The translations under genes were made by a program, and so were the position numbers. Of a stretch of DNA of 64,000 nt, positions 15,612-24,040 are shown one piece after another. The notes beneath the pieces were generated by a model. That model did not search any database. It saw nothing but the letters and a program-made list of their open reading frames with translations, and was not told where the DNA came from. This DNA comes from Fervidobacterium thailandense (GTDB lineage Bacteria; Thermotogota; Thermotogae; Thermotogales; Fervidobacteriaceae): assembly GCF_001719065.1 (NCBI RefSeq), contig NZ_LWAF01000009.1, positions 1 through 64,000 of the forward strand. The letters run 5' to 3'. Within the stretch, counting starts at the first letter, position 1. Every line of letters begins with the position of its first letter.

Positions 15612-16880
15612 ATGGGCATGAGCGAAAATCTTTACGAGCACGAGGCCAGGAATCTTTTCCTCGTACTAAGTGGTCGGTTTGAATCAATCGTTGGAGCGAC
15701 AGCTTTGATGACAGCTCTTCCACTTTACGTTCTCGACTTAACGAAATCGGGAACGATAATGGGACTGGTAACGATGCTCGAGCTTGTTCCACGGTTGTTC
15801 ATCCTTCCGTTCGGTGGGGTGATAGGTGACCGGGTGAACAGGAAATGGTGGATGGTTGCAATGGATGAGTTGCACGGAATATTGATTCTTTCAGTCTGGC
15901 TGCTGTCACTGAAGTTCAAGATTAATCTGCCGATTCTTATATCCTTCATCGTGGCATCGTCGGTAATCGACGGTCTGTTCAGCGGTCCAACGGCAGCAAT
16001 GTTCGGTGATGTTGTCAAAAGAGAACACATGAAACTTGCAACCTCGTTGAACGCAGTGAGTAGGAATTTCGCGAACATAATAGGTCCCATCTTGGGTGGC
16101 TTTTTGTACGGTAAGTACGGTTTTTCGAACGTCTTACTCATTACCGGACTTCTTTATGTTTTTTCGGGGATAACCGAAATGTTCATACTTTACCGCTTTG
16201 AACCAAAGTATCGAAAACTCAACTTTTTCGCCGAGATAGGTGAGGGGATCAAATTCGTTTGGTCGCACAGAGGGTTGAAGTTCCTATTCCTTTTTGCAGT
16301 TGTTTTAAATTTCCTGGCAAGCCCCCTATTCATGGTGGTCTTCCCCTACCTCGCAAGGGTAACTTTCAAGTTCTCCGCACCGCAGTACGGTAGCTTGCAA
16401 GTATTTGCAACGGTTGGTGCGATGCTCGGGAATTTCGCCATCATCTTCCTGCTGAGAAGAGCCAGTTCGAAAACCCTTATTGTCTCTGGTCTGATATTCC
16501 AAAGCCTTTTCGCGATAGCCTTTTCAATAGTGATACTGCCGTTCTTCGGTATCGGTGCTGGAACTGTATTCTGGATATTCGCACTCGCGTTCCTTGTAAT
16601 CAGCTTTTTCAACGTACTTGTGAACATACCAATAAATGCAAATCTTCAGATCATGATACCATCCCAACTTCGCTCCCGTGTCTTCTCGGTCCTGGAATTT
16701 TTAGCCACTTGCATGATGCCCGTTTCGTCGATGCTTTATGGTTACATACTCGACAAGGTGAATCCACTCTGGTTTTTCTTATCTATCAATCTGTTAACTG
16801 CTTTCGTAGTCATGGTGTTTATAATCAAAGCACCTCAGGAAGCTTACGAACCAGGTACCACGTATCAGATAGAGGTGTGA
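15612..16880 (+). CDS. MFS transporter (probable drug or metabolite efflux)
   Basis: 422 residues, twelve predicted membrane helices. The loop between helices 2 and 3 carries GGVIGDRVNRKWWM, the MFS signature (GxxxDRxxRR/K). Similar to the MFS_3/enterobactin-exporter-like group in its early SGRFESIVGATALMTALPLYV block. ATG 15612 has GAGGAGG 8 nt upstream; ATG 15618 is an alternative. Single gene with its own promoter and putative operator, consistent with an inducible efflux pump. Substrate unknown. Confidence 0.88.
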   Translation: MGMSENLYEHEARNLFLVLSGRFESIVGATALMTALPLYVLDLTKSGTIMGLVTMLELVPRLFILPFGGVIGDRVNRKWWMVAMDELHGILILSVWLLSLKFKINLPILISFIVASSVIDGLFSGPTAAMFGDVVKREHMKLATSLNAVSRNFANIIGPILGGFLYGKYGFSNVLLITGLLYVFSGITEMFILYRFEPKYRKLNFFAEIGEGIKFVWSHRGLKFLFLFAVVLNFLASPLFMVVFPYLARVTFKFSAPQYGSLQVFATVGAMLGNFAIIFLLRRASSKTLIVSGLIFQSLFAIAFSIVILPFFGIGAGTVFWIFALAFLVISFFNVLVNIPINANLQIMIPSQLRSRVFSVLEFLATCMMPVSSMLYGYILDKVNPLWFFLSINLLTAFVVMVFIIKAPQEAYEPGTTYQIEV

Positions 16881-16934
16881 TATAATAAATCGTAGAACTT
16901 TAAAACTTTAAAGTACCATAAAGTTGGTGGTTGG

Positions 16935-17687
16935 ATGCTTGATAGTTATCCAGACTTACTTCGTGGCTTAATTTTAAGCGTTTTGGCTGGGATGTCCACG
17001 ATGCTGGGAATCATCCCGGTTTTGCTTGTGCATAAAAAACTCGGTGAAAAGGTTATCGATGCTCTACTTGGTATGGCAGCCGGTATCATGTTGGCTGCCA
17101 GTGCGTTCAGTTTAACGATGCCAGCGCTCGAGATAGGTGGGCCTTTGAAATTCATCGCCGGATTTCTACTCGGTGCCGTCGTGGTGGACCTGTTTGACAA
17201 ATTCTCACCACATGAACACTTCTTGAAAGGCCACGAAGGCTTGCAACTGAGAAGACTGAGCAAGATGTGGTTATTCGTTATCGCAATCACAATCCACAAC
17301 TTTCCGGAAGGTATGGCCGTGGGGATAAGTGCGTTCACAAAGGAGGCTTACAATATAGCGCTGGCTATCGGTATGCAAAACGTTCCGGAGGGAGCAGCAA
17401 CCTTCATCGCACTTGTGGATGCTGGATACTCGTACAAATTGGCTGGGCTAATAACCCTATTGACCGGGGCGGTTGAGGTACTGGGTGGATTTTTCGGCGC
17501 TTCGATGATTTACATAAGTAAGGCACTCCTACCGTACATGCTCGCACTCGCAGCCGGTGCGATGGTCTTCGTCGTGAGCGATGAGGTTATTCCCGAAACT
17601 CATTTACGTGGAAATGAGCGGTTATCAACCTACTCGCTCCTATTCGGCTTCTTAGTCATGTCCATCCTTGACGTAATCCTTGGTTGA
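16935..17687 (+). CDS. ZIP-family divalent metal transporter
   Basis: 250 residues, about eight membrane segments. The metal-binding signatures HNFPEGMAVGISAF (helix 4) and NVPEGAATFIAL (helix 5) are clear; a His-containing loop (PHEHFLKGHEG) lies before helix 4, as in zinc uptake proteins. Probably imports Zn or Fe. Its 3' end overlaps the convergent diguanylate cyclase gene by 36 bp. Confidence 0.93.
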   Translation: MLDSYPDLLRGLILSVLAGMSTMLGIIPVLLVHKKLGEKVIDALLGMAAGIMLAASAFSLTMPALEIGGPLKFIAGFLLGAVVVDLFDKFSPHEHFLKGHEGLQLRRLSKMWLFVIAITIHNFPEGMAVGISAFTKEAYNIALAIGMQNVPEGAATFIALVDAGYSYKLAGLITLLTGAVEVLGGFFGASMIYISKALLPYMLALAAGAMVFVVSDEVIPETHLRGNERLSTYSLLFGFLVMSILDVILG

Positions 17688-19091
17688 GTCCTCAGAATAA
17701 CTGACATCAGCAAGACGGGACTGTCCGCAATCCGCTTCATCTATAAAAGCGTAAAGCACCCTGTTCTTTCCAGATTTTTTCGCCAGGTACAACAGGTCAT
17801 CGGCCGCTTTTAAGACCTCCGTTGGAGAGGAGTACGTTGAACTGCTCACAACTCCACCTGATATCGTACACCCAACCTCGCCAAATCGCGTATTCCTAAC
17901 TGTTTCGAGAATTCGTTTCATTGTCTCCATGACGATATCCTTGTTCGTTCTGGTGAAGACTATCGTGAACTCCTCACCACCGTACCTACCGGCAACCGCA
18001 CCCTGCGGTAGATTTTCCCTGATGATCTTGCCAACACCTTTTAGAATCTCGTCACCAACCAAATGACCGTAGGTGTCGTTTATCTTTTTAAAATTATCGA
18101 TGTCCATCATAGCCACGTAGTAGCTCGTTTCCTGAACTTTTGACGTACTGTGAACTTCGTCGAGGAAACGCAATATTTCTTTCTTGTTTAGGAGTCCGGT
18201 GAGATTATCGACACTTGAAGCAACCTTCAGTTCTCTTATCATATTCATCGTGTTGAACAGTAAAGATAGACTCTCGCTGGAATCGTTCAGGACCGAGTAA
18301 AGTCCCCTGACATCAGTGGCCCCGTAAAATGCAATCGCACCGATTTCGTTCCCTTCGTAACTTACAACAAAAACGTCAGGTTCGTCATCGATTATTTCCG
18401 CACCGTAAGTACCATGGTACGTCCAAGTTGAAGGTTCAAGCGGCTTTTCAAACTTTGCCAAAATCTTCTGTTTCAAAATTTGCTTCTGAAACGGAAAACC
18501 GAAGTTGTATATCCTACCCTCGACAGTTGAAATCAGCAAGAACACGACCGCCTTCAAACGTGAGAACAAGGATATGAACTCTTTCAACTGACCCACGACG
18601 TAACTCTCGTCTCTTGCATACTGAACGAGTGAAAGTATCCTTTTGTTCAGCACTTCAATCCTCATCTTCTGTTCAAGGACATCGTAAACACTCCTGATGT
18701 AGCCACTCTTCTCCGGATAGACCTTGTAAGTCCGGGAGAGAAAATCTTCCAGCTCCCGCTCGAGCTGATCCTTGGGTAGGAGTTTGGAAATAAATTTTGT
18801 TGCACCGCTGTTGAAGGCCCAAAATTCGTTAATTACATCATCCGATCCCGTTAGAACAGCTATACCGACCTCCGCAAACGCGGGTAGCGAACGCAAATAC
18901 AGACAGAGTTGTAATCCGGAGAGTCCTGGCATATTGTAGTCCGTTACAATGGCTTCGGGAAAGACCTTCAACGCTTGCTCGATACCGTTCAACGCATCTT
19001 CAGCAACATAAACCTTGCATCCGAACTTTGTAAGAATACTCTCAAGAACCATTCTCCAAAACTTACTGTCGTCAACAATGAGTACTTTCAA
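17652..19091 (-). CDS. Response regulator with GGDEF output (diguanylate cyclase)
   Basis: About 479 residues. N-terminal receiver domain: KVLIVDDSKFWR, phosphoacceptor Asp in IVTDYNMPG, Thr in AVLTGSDD and Lys in ATKFISK. A middle region (about 150-300) has no family I can name and may be a sensory linker. C-terminal GGDEF domain with active-site GGEEF (RYGGEEFTIVF), DIDNFKKINDTYGH and KKSGKNR; no RxxD inhibitory site is obvious before it. Makes cyclic di-GMP under two-component control. I prefer the TTG start at 19091 (MKVLIVDD, preceded by GAAGGATG) over TTG 19121. No cognate kinase nearby. Confidence 0.9.
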   Translation of the reverse strand: MKVLIVDDSKFWRMVLESILTKFGCKVYVAEDALNGIEQALKVFPEAIVTDYNMPGLSGLQLCLYLRSLPAFAEVGIAVLTGSDDVINEFWAFNSGATKFISKLLPKDQLERELEDFLSRTYKVYPEKSGYIRSVYDVLEQKMRIEVLNKRILSLVQYARDESYVVGQLKEFISLFSRLKAVVFLLISTVEGRIYNFGFPFQKQILKQKILAKFEKPLEPSTWTYHGTYGAEIIDDEPDVFVVSYEGNEIGAIAFYGATDVRGLYSVLNDSSESLSLLFNTMNMIRELKVASSVDNLTGLLNKKEILRFLDEVHSTSKVQETSYYVAMMDIDNFKKINDTYGHLVGDEILKGVGKIIRENLPQGAVAGRYGGEEFTIVFTRTNKDIVMETMKRILETVRNTRFGEVGCTISGGVVSSSTYSSPTEVLKAADDLLYLAKKSGKNRVLYAFIDEADCGQSRLADVSYSEDSTKDYVKDGHD

Positions 19092-19165
19092 TTTCTCATC
19101 CTTCCATCCCTCTTCCAGCAAGATGCCATGTCTATAGTTAAATTATACCAGATGTGGGTTTGATT

Positions 19166-20326
19166 TCATACAACGTTCTTCTCACGTTCGATCACCCTCC
19201 CACTAAACCGTTCGACGTCTAAATAAGAGATATCCGTGTGCAGCGTCTTTCCGAACAGGATCAACTCCGCCAACGCCTCGGCCACAGCCGGTGCAACCAT
19301 AAAGCCATGACCGGAGTATCCAACGGCGTAGTAATAGCCTTTTACTTTTTTACTCTGCCCAATTATCGGTTGGGCATCCGGTGACATGTTGTACATACCG
19401 CTCCAATGTCTTATAACTCTTAAATTCTTCAAGAACGGAAATACCTTCACCATCTTCTCAACAAGCTCTTTTTCGAACTTGAAAGTGACGTTATAGTTTA
19501 TGCCGGGTTTTTCATCCTTATCCCCCTGTCCCATGATGAACTGTCCGTGCATCGTCTGTCGCATGTAAAAGTTCCCCGAAAAGCTGATCGCCATCATGGG
19601 GAAGAAATTCTCCAAGGGCTCGGTTACCAATATCTGGTGTCGATAGCTCTCGGTCGGAAGGTCCACCCCCGCCATCATCCCCACCTCGCGAGACCACGGA
19701 CCAGTCGCGTTCACAACAACATTGCACTTAACGTATCCCCTGGAAGTTTCCACTCCGACAACCGAACCGTTCTGAACATCAACACCTAACACCTCGGTGT
19801 GCGTGTAGATATCAACTCCCATTCTCTGCGCCGCGAGCGCATAACCGATAACCGCTTTATGCGGGTTTGCATGGCCATCGGTTTGGCAAAAAGTGGCCAG
19901 CACAAGTCCTTCTGTATTCACGTACGGAAAGCGTTCCTTTACTTGCCTTGGGGAGAGTATCTCAACCTCAAGTCCTTCTTCACGTTGCATCTTAACGTTC
20001 TGTTCGAACTGTTGCGCTTCGAATTCGTCGTAAGAGAGGATTAGGTAACCCCCTTGGTAGTACTCTATGTCCATTCCAACATCTTCTTTATACCTTTCAA
20101 ACAGCTTGACACTTCTCATTGCCAACCTCACGTTACTTCTGGTTGACCACTGCTGGCGTATACCACCGGCGCACCTACCAGTCGAACCGGAGGACAGGTA
20201 AGATTTCTCAAAAATCGCCACCGAATTTTCTCCCAACTTTGCAAGGAAGTAGGCGAGTGCCGTACCGGTGATTCCACCACCGATAATGCAAACGTTGTAA
20301 TGATTTCGTTTTATCTCACCCCTCAT
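19166..20326 (-). CDS. FAD-dependent amine/amino-acid oxidoreductase, SoxB-like subunit
   Basis: 386 residues of the DAAO/glycine-sarcosine oxidase fold. N-terminal FAD motif VCIIGGGITGTALAYFLAKLG (residues about 12-32), STGRCAGGIRQQW block and C-terminal GYYYAVGYSGHGFMVAPAVAE. It is the third gene of a minus operon with two Fe-S/flavin subunits, sharing one base (TAATG) with the gene before it. The set matches heteromeric dye-linked dehydrogenases for proline, hydroxyproline, sarcosine or opines; substrate not decidable here. Confidence 0.88.
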   Translation of the reverse strand: MRGEIKRNHYNVCIIGGGITGTALAYFLAKLGENSVAIFEKSYLSSGSTGRCAGGIRQQWSTRSNVRLAMRSVKLFERYKEDVGMDIEYYQGGYLILSYDEFEAQQFEQNVKMQREEGLEVEILSPRQVKERFPYVNTEGLVLATFCQTDGHANPHKAVIGYALAAQRMGVDIYTHTEVLGVDVQNGSVVGVETSRGYVKCNVVVNATGPWSREVGMMAGVDLPTESYRHQILVTEPLENFFPMMAISFSGNFYMRQTMHGQFIMGQGDKDEKPGINYNVTFKFEKELVEKMVKVFPFLKNLRVIRHWSGMYNMSPDAQPIIGQSKKVKGYYYAVGYSGHGFMVAPAVAEALAELILFGKTLHTDISYLDVERFSGRVIEREKNVV

Positions 20327-22185
20327 TACTCTTCCCCCCTGCGAGAAGGTTCAAGCGTTTCTTCACGCAAATCTTGCGAATTGATTATCGCTTCAAACGG
20401 TAGCGGGACGACTGGTGGTCTGTGTGCACCAAGCTCTTGTTCCGCTATCGGAAGTCCAGTCTTTTTTGACAGTATTTGAAGCACAACGCTTCGACACGTT
20501 CGACCACCGCACGGTCCCATACCGATTCTCAGGATTCTTCGAAGTTCTTCGTAATCCGTGATTCCGGAATCGATCACTGCTTCAACGTCCTCAACAGTAA
20601 TCTCCTCACACCTGCAAACGTAAACATCTTCCTTTTTAGTAATCCTGAAATAACGAACCTCGCTTTCATAGCCTTTTGGCACCCTAAGGTAGACAATGTG
20701 TGTCTTCTCCCTACGGTTAATGACTACTCCTTCGACTTCACCGTCAGCCACGTGAGCCCCTTCTCTGTTAAGTAGTTGAACTCTGGTACCTTTTTCTGGA
20801 ATTGGGAGCATTTCGTAAGGTATACCAACAAGGCTATAATCTTCCCTTTCCTGGATCATAAAGATCGCAAGTCCCGGACACTTCATAACGCACACACCAC
20901 AACCTGTGCATTTGCTATAATCAACGTGCGGTATCCCATTAATGTTTCCACCAACCGATATCGCACCACTCGGACACGACGTTTCGCATGGATTGCACGG
21001 AATAGCTTGCGGACATTCAATAACTGCTCTCAGTTTCCCAACGGGGCCGTTATCCTCTTGGATTTCGGTGCGGTAACCACCTGCAGGGAAGGTCAGTCCC
21101 ATCTTCGATAGACCTATTCGCACCTTATCCGAGAACGGACCGCGCCTGAATTCGATTAATTCTTGCTTCATCTTCGAAATCTTCTCTGTGAGGTCAATTC
21201 CGGTGAGCCGTTGCGCAATATTGTACCCAGCGATGTACCCCTCTATCATCGCCGTTGTTGCCTCTTCTATTCCTGCCAAATCACCTGCCACGTACACATT
21301 TGGAACGGTAGTTCTCATATCTTCATCACGTAAAGGAACGTATCCGCCAAGTTCGGGGATGTACGCCAATTTTGCACCGGCCTGACTTGCCAACTCAACC
21401 GTCGGCTGAAGTCCAACTGCCAAACATATAGTGTCAACTACTAACTCCCGCTCGGTTCCACTTAGAGGTTGTAAGTTCGCATCAACTTGGGCAATGACCG
21501 CACCTTCTACCCTCTCGGTTCCCAACGCCGCAACAATCGTGTGATTTAAAAGTATGGGGACACCCATCCTCTTAATCTTATTCGCGTGCACGATGTAACC
21601 TCCAACTTTACTCGAAGCTTCCACTATCGCTTTAACATCCGCGCCAGCCTGTAAAAGTTGGTAAGCCACGATGAGTCCAATGTTACCCGCGCCAACGATG
21701 AGAAACGAACGTCCAGGAAGAACCTTGTATTGGTTCATCAGCGTTTGGACGGCACCAGCACCGTAAATTCCGGGTAGTGTGTTGTTTTTGAAGGCCAGAA
21801 ACTTTTCCGATGCACCCGTTGCCAAGAGTAAGTACTCGGGATTCATTTGGAGCGTTTTATTTTCAACCCTGTCATAAACAACTACACTATCTTCGTATAT
21901 TCCCGCAACGGTAGATTGGAGCATGAACCTAACACCCAGATCTTTCGCCCTTTTCACAAGTTTTTCACCAATTTCGTATCCACGTGTTGAGGCATAGAAA
22001 CCCTCATGCCCAAAGAACTTGTGCGTTTGCTTTGGAAGTTGCCCCCCAGGTTCTATGCCTTCATCGACGATCAAAACATCTTCCCCGCTCCCGCACGTCT
22101 CGGCAACGGCGATGGCACCACACAATCCGGCAGGTCCAGCACCTACAACAAGAACTTTGGGATTCCTTAGTCTGGAGCTCACCAT
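20326..22185 (-). CDS. FAD/NAD(P)-binding oxidoreductase with Fe-S domains, alpha subunit-like
   Basis: 619 residues. N-terminal FAD motif VLVVGAGPAGLCGAIAVAE, a second dinucleotide fold (FLIVGAGNIGLIVAY) and the ATG-type VYVAGDLAGIEEA motif. Then a ferredoxin-like insert, CNPCETSC...CTGCGVCVMKC (two 4Fe-4S sets), and a C-terminal BFD-like [2Fe-2S] domain, CRCEEITVED...GMGPCGGRTCRS. So electrons could pass from the SoxB-like flavin through Fe-S centres to an acceptor. Overlaps the small 2Fe-2S gene by 7 bp and the SoxB-like gene by 1 bp: a single functional complex. Confidence 0.9.
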   Translation of the reverse strand: MVSSRLRNPKVLVVGAGPAGLCGAIAVAETCGSGEDVLIVDEGIEPGGQLPKQTHKFFGHEGFYASTRGYEIGEKLVKRAKDLGVRFMLQSTVAGIYEDSVVVYDRVENKTLQMNPEYLLLATGASEKFLAFKNNTLPGIYGAGAVQTLMNQYKVLPGRSFLIVGAGNIGLIVAYQLLQAGADVKAIVEASSKVGGYIVHANKIKRMGVPILLNHTIVAALGTERVEGAVIAQVDANLQPLSGTERELVVDTICLAVGLQPTVELASQAGAKLAYIPELGGYVPLRDEDMRTTVPNVYVAGDLAGIEEATTAMIEGYIAGYNIAQRLTGIDLTEKISKMKQELIEFRRGPFSDKVRIGLSKMGLTFPAGGYRTEIQEDNGPVGKLRAVIECPQAIPCNPCETSCPSGAISVGGNINGIPHVDYSKCTGCGVCVMKCPGLAIFMIQEREDYSLVGIPYEMLPIPEKGTRVQLLNREGAHVADGEVEGVVINRREKTHIVYLRVPKGYESEVRYFRITKKEDVYVCRCEEITVEDVEAVIDSGITDYEELRRILRIGMGPCGGRTCRSVVLQILSKKTGLPIAEQELGAHRPPVVPLPFEAIINSQDLREETLEPSRRGEE

Positions 22186-22496
22186 TTCGGTCGCCCCCTT
22201 CCGACCTGCCGTTTGACTTGCATACCCTCACGAACGGGCGTGATACAAGCTCTCACATTGGGAACCCCATCCACCTCGACCAGGCAAGACGAACACTTTC
22301 CGATGGCGCAGAAAAAACCTCTCGGATTACCGTGTTCCGTGTAACCAAAAATATCGATTCCGTTAGCGATCAACGCACTCGCTATCGTGTCACCCTTCCG
22401 GGCTTGTAACTTTGTCCCCTCGAAATCGAAAGTGACAAGGTCCTCGGGCTGAACAGTTGGAATACTCAGAATCGGGTGTTGTTCAACACGTCTCAC
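22179..22496 (-). CDS. [2Fe-2S] ferredoxin-like small subunit (HcnA/SoxA N-terminal type)
   Basis: 105 residues. The plant-ferredoxin-type cluster motif GFFCAIGKCSSC...RAC gives four Cys ligands; the N-terminal half reads FDFEGTKLQARKGDTIASAL, the usual beta-grasp start. First gene of the three-subunit dehydrogenase operon. GTG start after a G-rich site (GGGGGGAT). Confidence 0.9.
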   Translation of the reverse strand: MRRVEQHPILSIPTVQPEDLVTFDFEGTKLQARKGDTIASALIANGIDIFGYTEHGNPRGFFCAIGKCSSCLVEVDGVPNVRACITPVREGMQVKRQVGRGRPKW

Positions 22497-22815
22497 CGTT
22501 ATCCCCCCTGGTTCGGTTTGAATCGAAACCTCAAGAAAACTCGCCCCCTCTCAAAACAATTATATCCTTGCGGACTAACTGAAATGAAATCGGAAATTCG
22601 TTCGTTTTGCGAAGATAAAAATCGGAACCCTTGGAAACTTTTTAAACTACCTTGTTACCCATAAAAACATGAGATTATGCGCCGATGCTTGAGCATTCAA
22701 AACAGTTACATTCGATACGGAGCCTGAAATTGTTGCAAATCCGTGTTACAGTGGAAATAACTATGATATAATTGTTGCGATGTAGAACGCGAACTGGATT
22801 AGAGGTGAATATCCT
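22497..22815. promoter_or_regulatory. Divergent promoter region
   Basis: No gene in these 319 bases. A minus-strand -10 box (TATAAT on the minus strand, 22559-22564) fits the dehydrogenase operon, with no good -35. On the plus strand TATAAT at 22767-22772 with TGTTAC 17 nt upstream fits the methyltransferase gene. A small palindrome ATGCT-TG-AGCAT is at 22685-22696. Confidence 0.55.
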
Positions 22816-24009
22816 GTGATGGGTGGAAACCGCGATAGGCTCTCACGCGTTGTTTTAAAAAAAGACATCAAGCGCCGAGTTCTCAACGGGCACCCTTGGA
22901 TTTACGATAACGAGATCGAAAGGATCGAGGGAGATCTGGAGGATGGAAGTTTGGTTGATGTCTTCACCTTCGCAGGACAGTTCATCGGACGCGGTTACAT
23001 AAACAGGCTCTCGAAGATTACAATCAGACTCTTGACGAGAAAGCCCGAAGAAATAGACACGAACTTTTGGAAGCGCAGGGTAATCGAAGCGTTAAAAAAC
23101 AGGTATCAACTTGTAAAGGAGAACGCTTTTAGGGTTCTTTTTGGAGAAGCGGATGGTGTACCGGGTTTAATCGTCGATAAGTTTTCAGACTACCTCGTGC
23201 TTCAAGTGAACACCTTGGGTATTTACAAACGACTTGAAAGTATTCTTCCCGCTTTACTCGAAACGTTGAACCCATCAGGTGTTTTTGTAATAATGGAAGG
23301 TTCATCGATACAGAAGGAAGGTTTGGAGGAACAAAAGTACTGGATCTACGGTAGCGGTCCAGAACTGATTCCATACGAAGTAAATGGTATAAAATTTCTC
23401 GCCGATCTCAAAGGTCAGAAGACGGGAGCCTTCCTCGATCAACGGGAGAATGCAAAAATGTTATCGCAGTTTGCCCACGGGCGCGTTTGTCTCGATTGCT
23501 TCTCCTATACAGGAAATTTCGGTATGCATCTGCTCAAACACGGTGCTAAGCATGTAACGTTCGTTGACTATTCTGAACGTGCCCTGGCGGTCGCGCGCGA
23601 GGTTGCCAAACTCAACGGTTTCACAAATTGCGATTTTGTAGTGGCTAACGCGTTCGACTTTTTGAAGAAACTCTACGGCGAATCGAAGCTCTTCGATTTA
23701 ATCGTTCTTGATCCCCCGTCTTTTGCCAAGAGTGCCGCAAACAGAGAATCGGCTTACAAGGGCTACAAGGAGATAAACTACCGTAGCATGAAATTGCTCA
23801 GAAACGACGGGATACTGGCGACATCCTCGTGCACACAGGTAATCTCACAACAAGAGTTCGAAAACATATTAGTCGACGCAGGAACAGACGCGCGTGTGGT
23901 TATGAGAATTCTACATCGCGGAGGACAACCTCTCGACCACCCGCAAATATACAACATCCTTGAAACGATGTACTTGAAGTTCCTGATTCTCCAGATTTCT
24001 CATTTGTGA
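22816..24009 (+). CDS. Class I rRNA methyltransferase, RlmI-like (PUA plus SAM domain)
   Basis: 397 residues. N-terminal PUA-like domain (VVLKKDIKRRVLNGHPWIYDNEI), then a RlmI-type EEHEH-like linker and a Rossmann SAM-binding domain: VCLDCFSYTGNFGMHLLKHGA, FVDYSERALAVARE, and the catalytic motif LDPPSFAKS, followed by SSCTQVISQ. Methylates a cytosine C5 of 23S rRNA in characterised relatives. Start GTG 22816 is 8 nt after GAGGTG; ATG follows at once as second codon. The gene after it, encoding an exported propeller protein, begins 31 bp downstream. Confidence 0.92.
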   Translation: MMGGNRDRLSRVVLKKDIKRRVLNGHPWIYDNEIERIEGDLEDGSLVDVFTFAGQFIGRGYINRLSKITIRLLTRKPEEIDTNFWKRRVIEALKNRYQLVKENAFRVLFGEADGVPGLIVDKFSDYLVLQVNTLGIYKRLESILPALLETLNPSGVFVIMEGSSIQKEGLEEQKYWIYGSGPELIPYEVNGIKFLADLKGQKTGAFLDQRENAKMLSQFAHGRVCLDCFSYTGNFGMHLLKHGAKHVTFVDYSERALAVAREVAKLNGFTNCDFVVANAFDFLKKLYGESKLFDLIVLDPPSFAKSAANRESAYKGYKEINYRSMKLLRNDGILATSSCTQVISQQEFENILVDAGTDARVVMRILHRGGQPLDHPQIYNILETMYLKFLILQISHL

Positions 24010-24040
24010 TCTACAATACTTTGTGAAAGGGGAATCCGTT

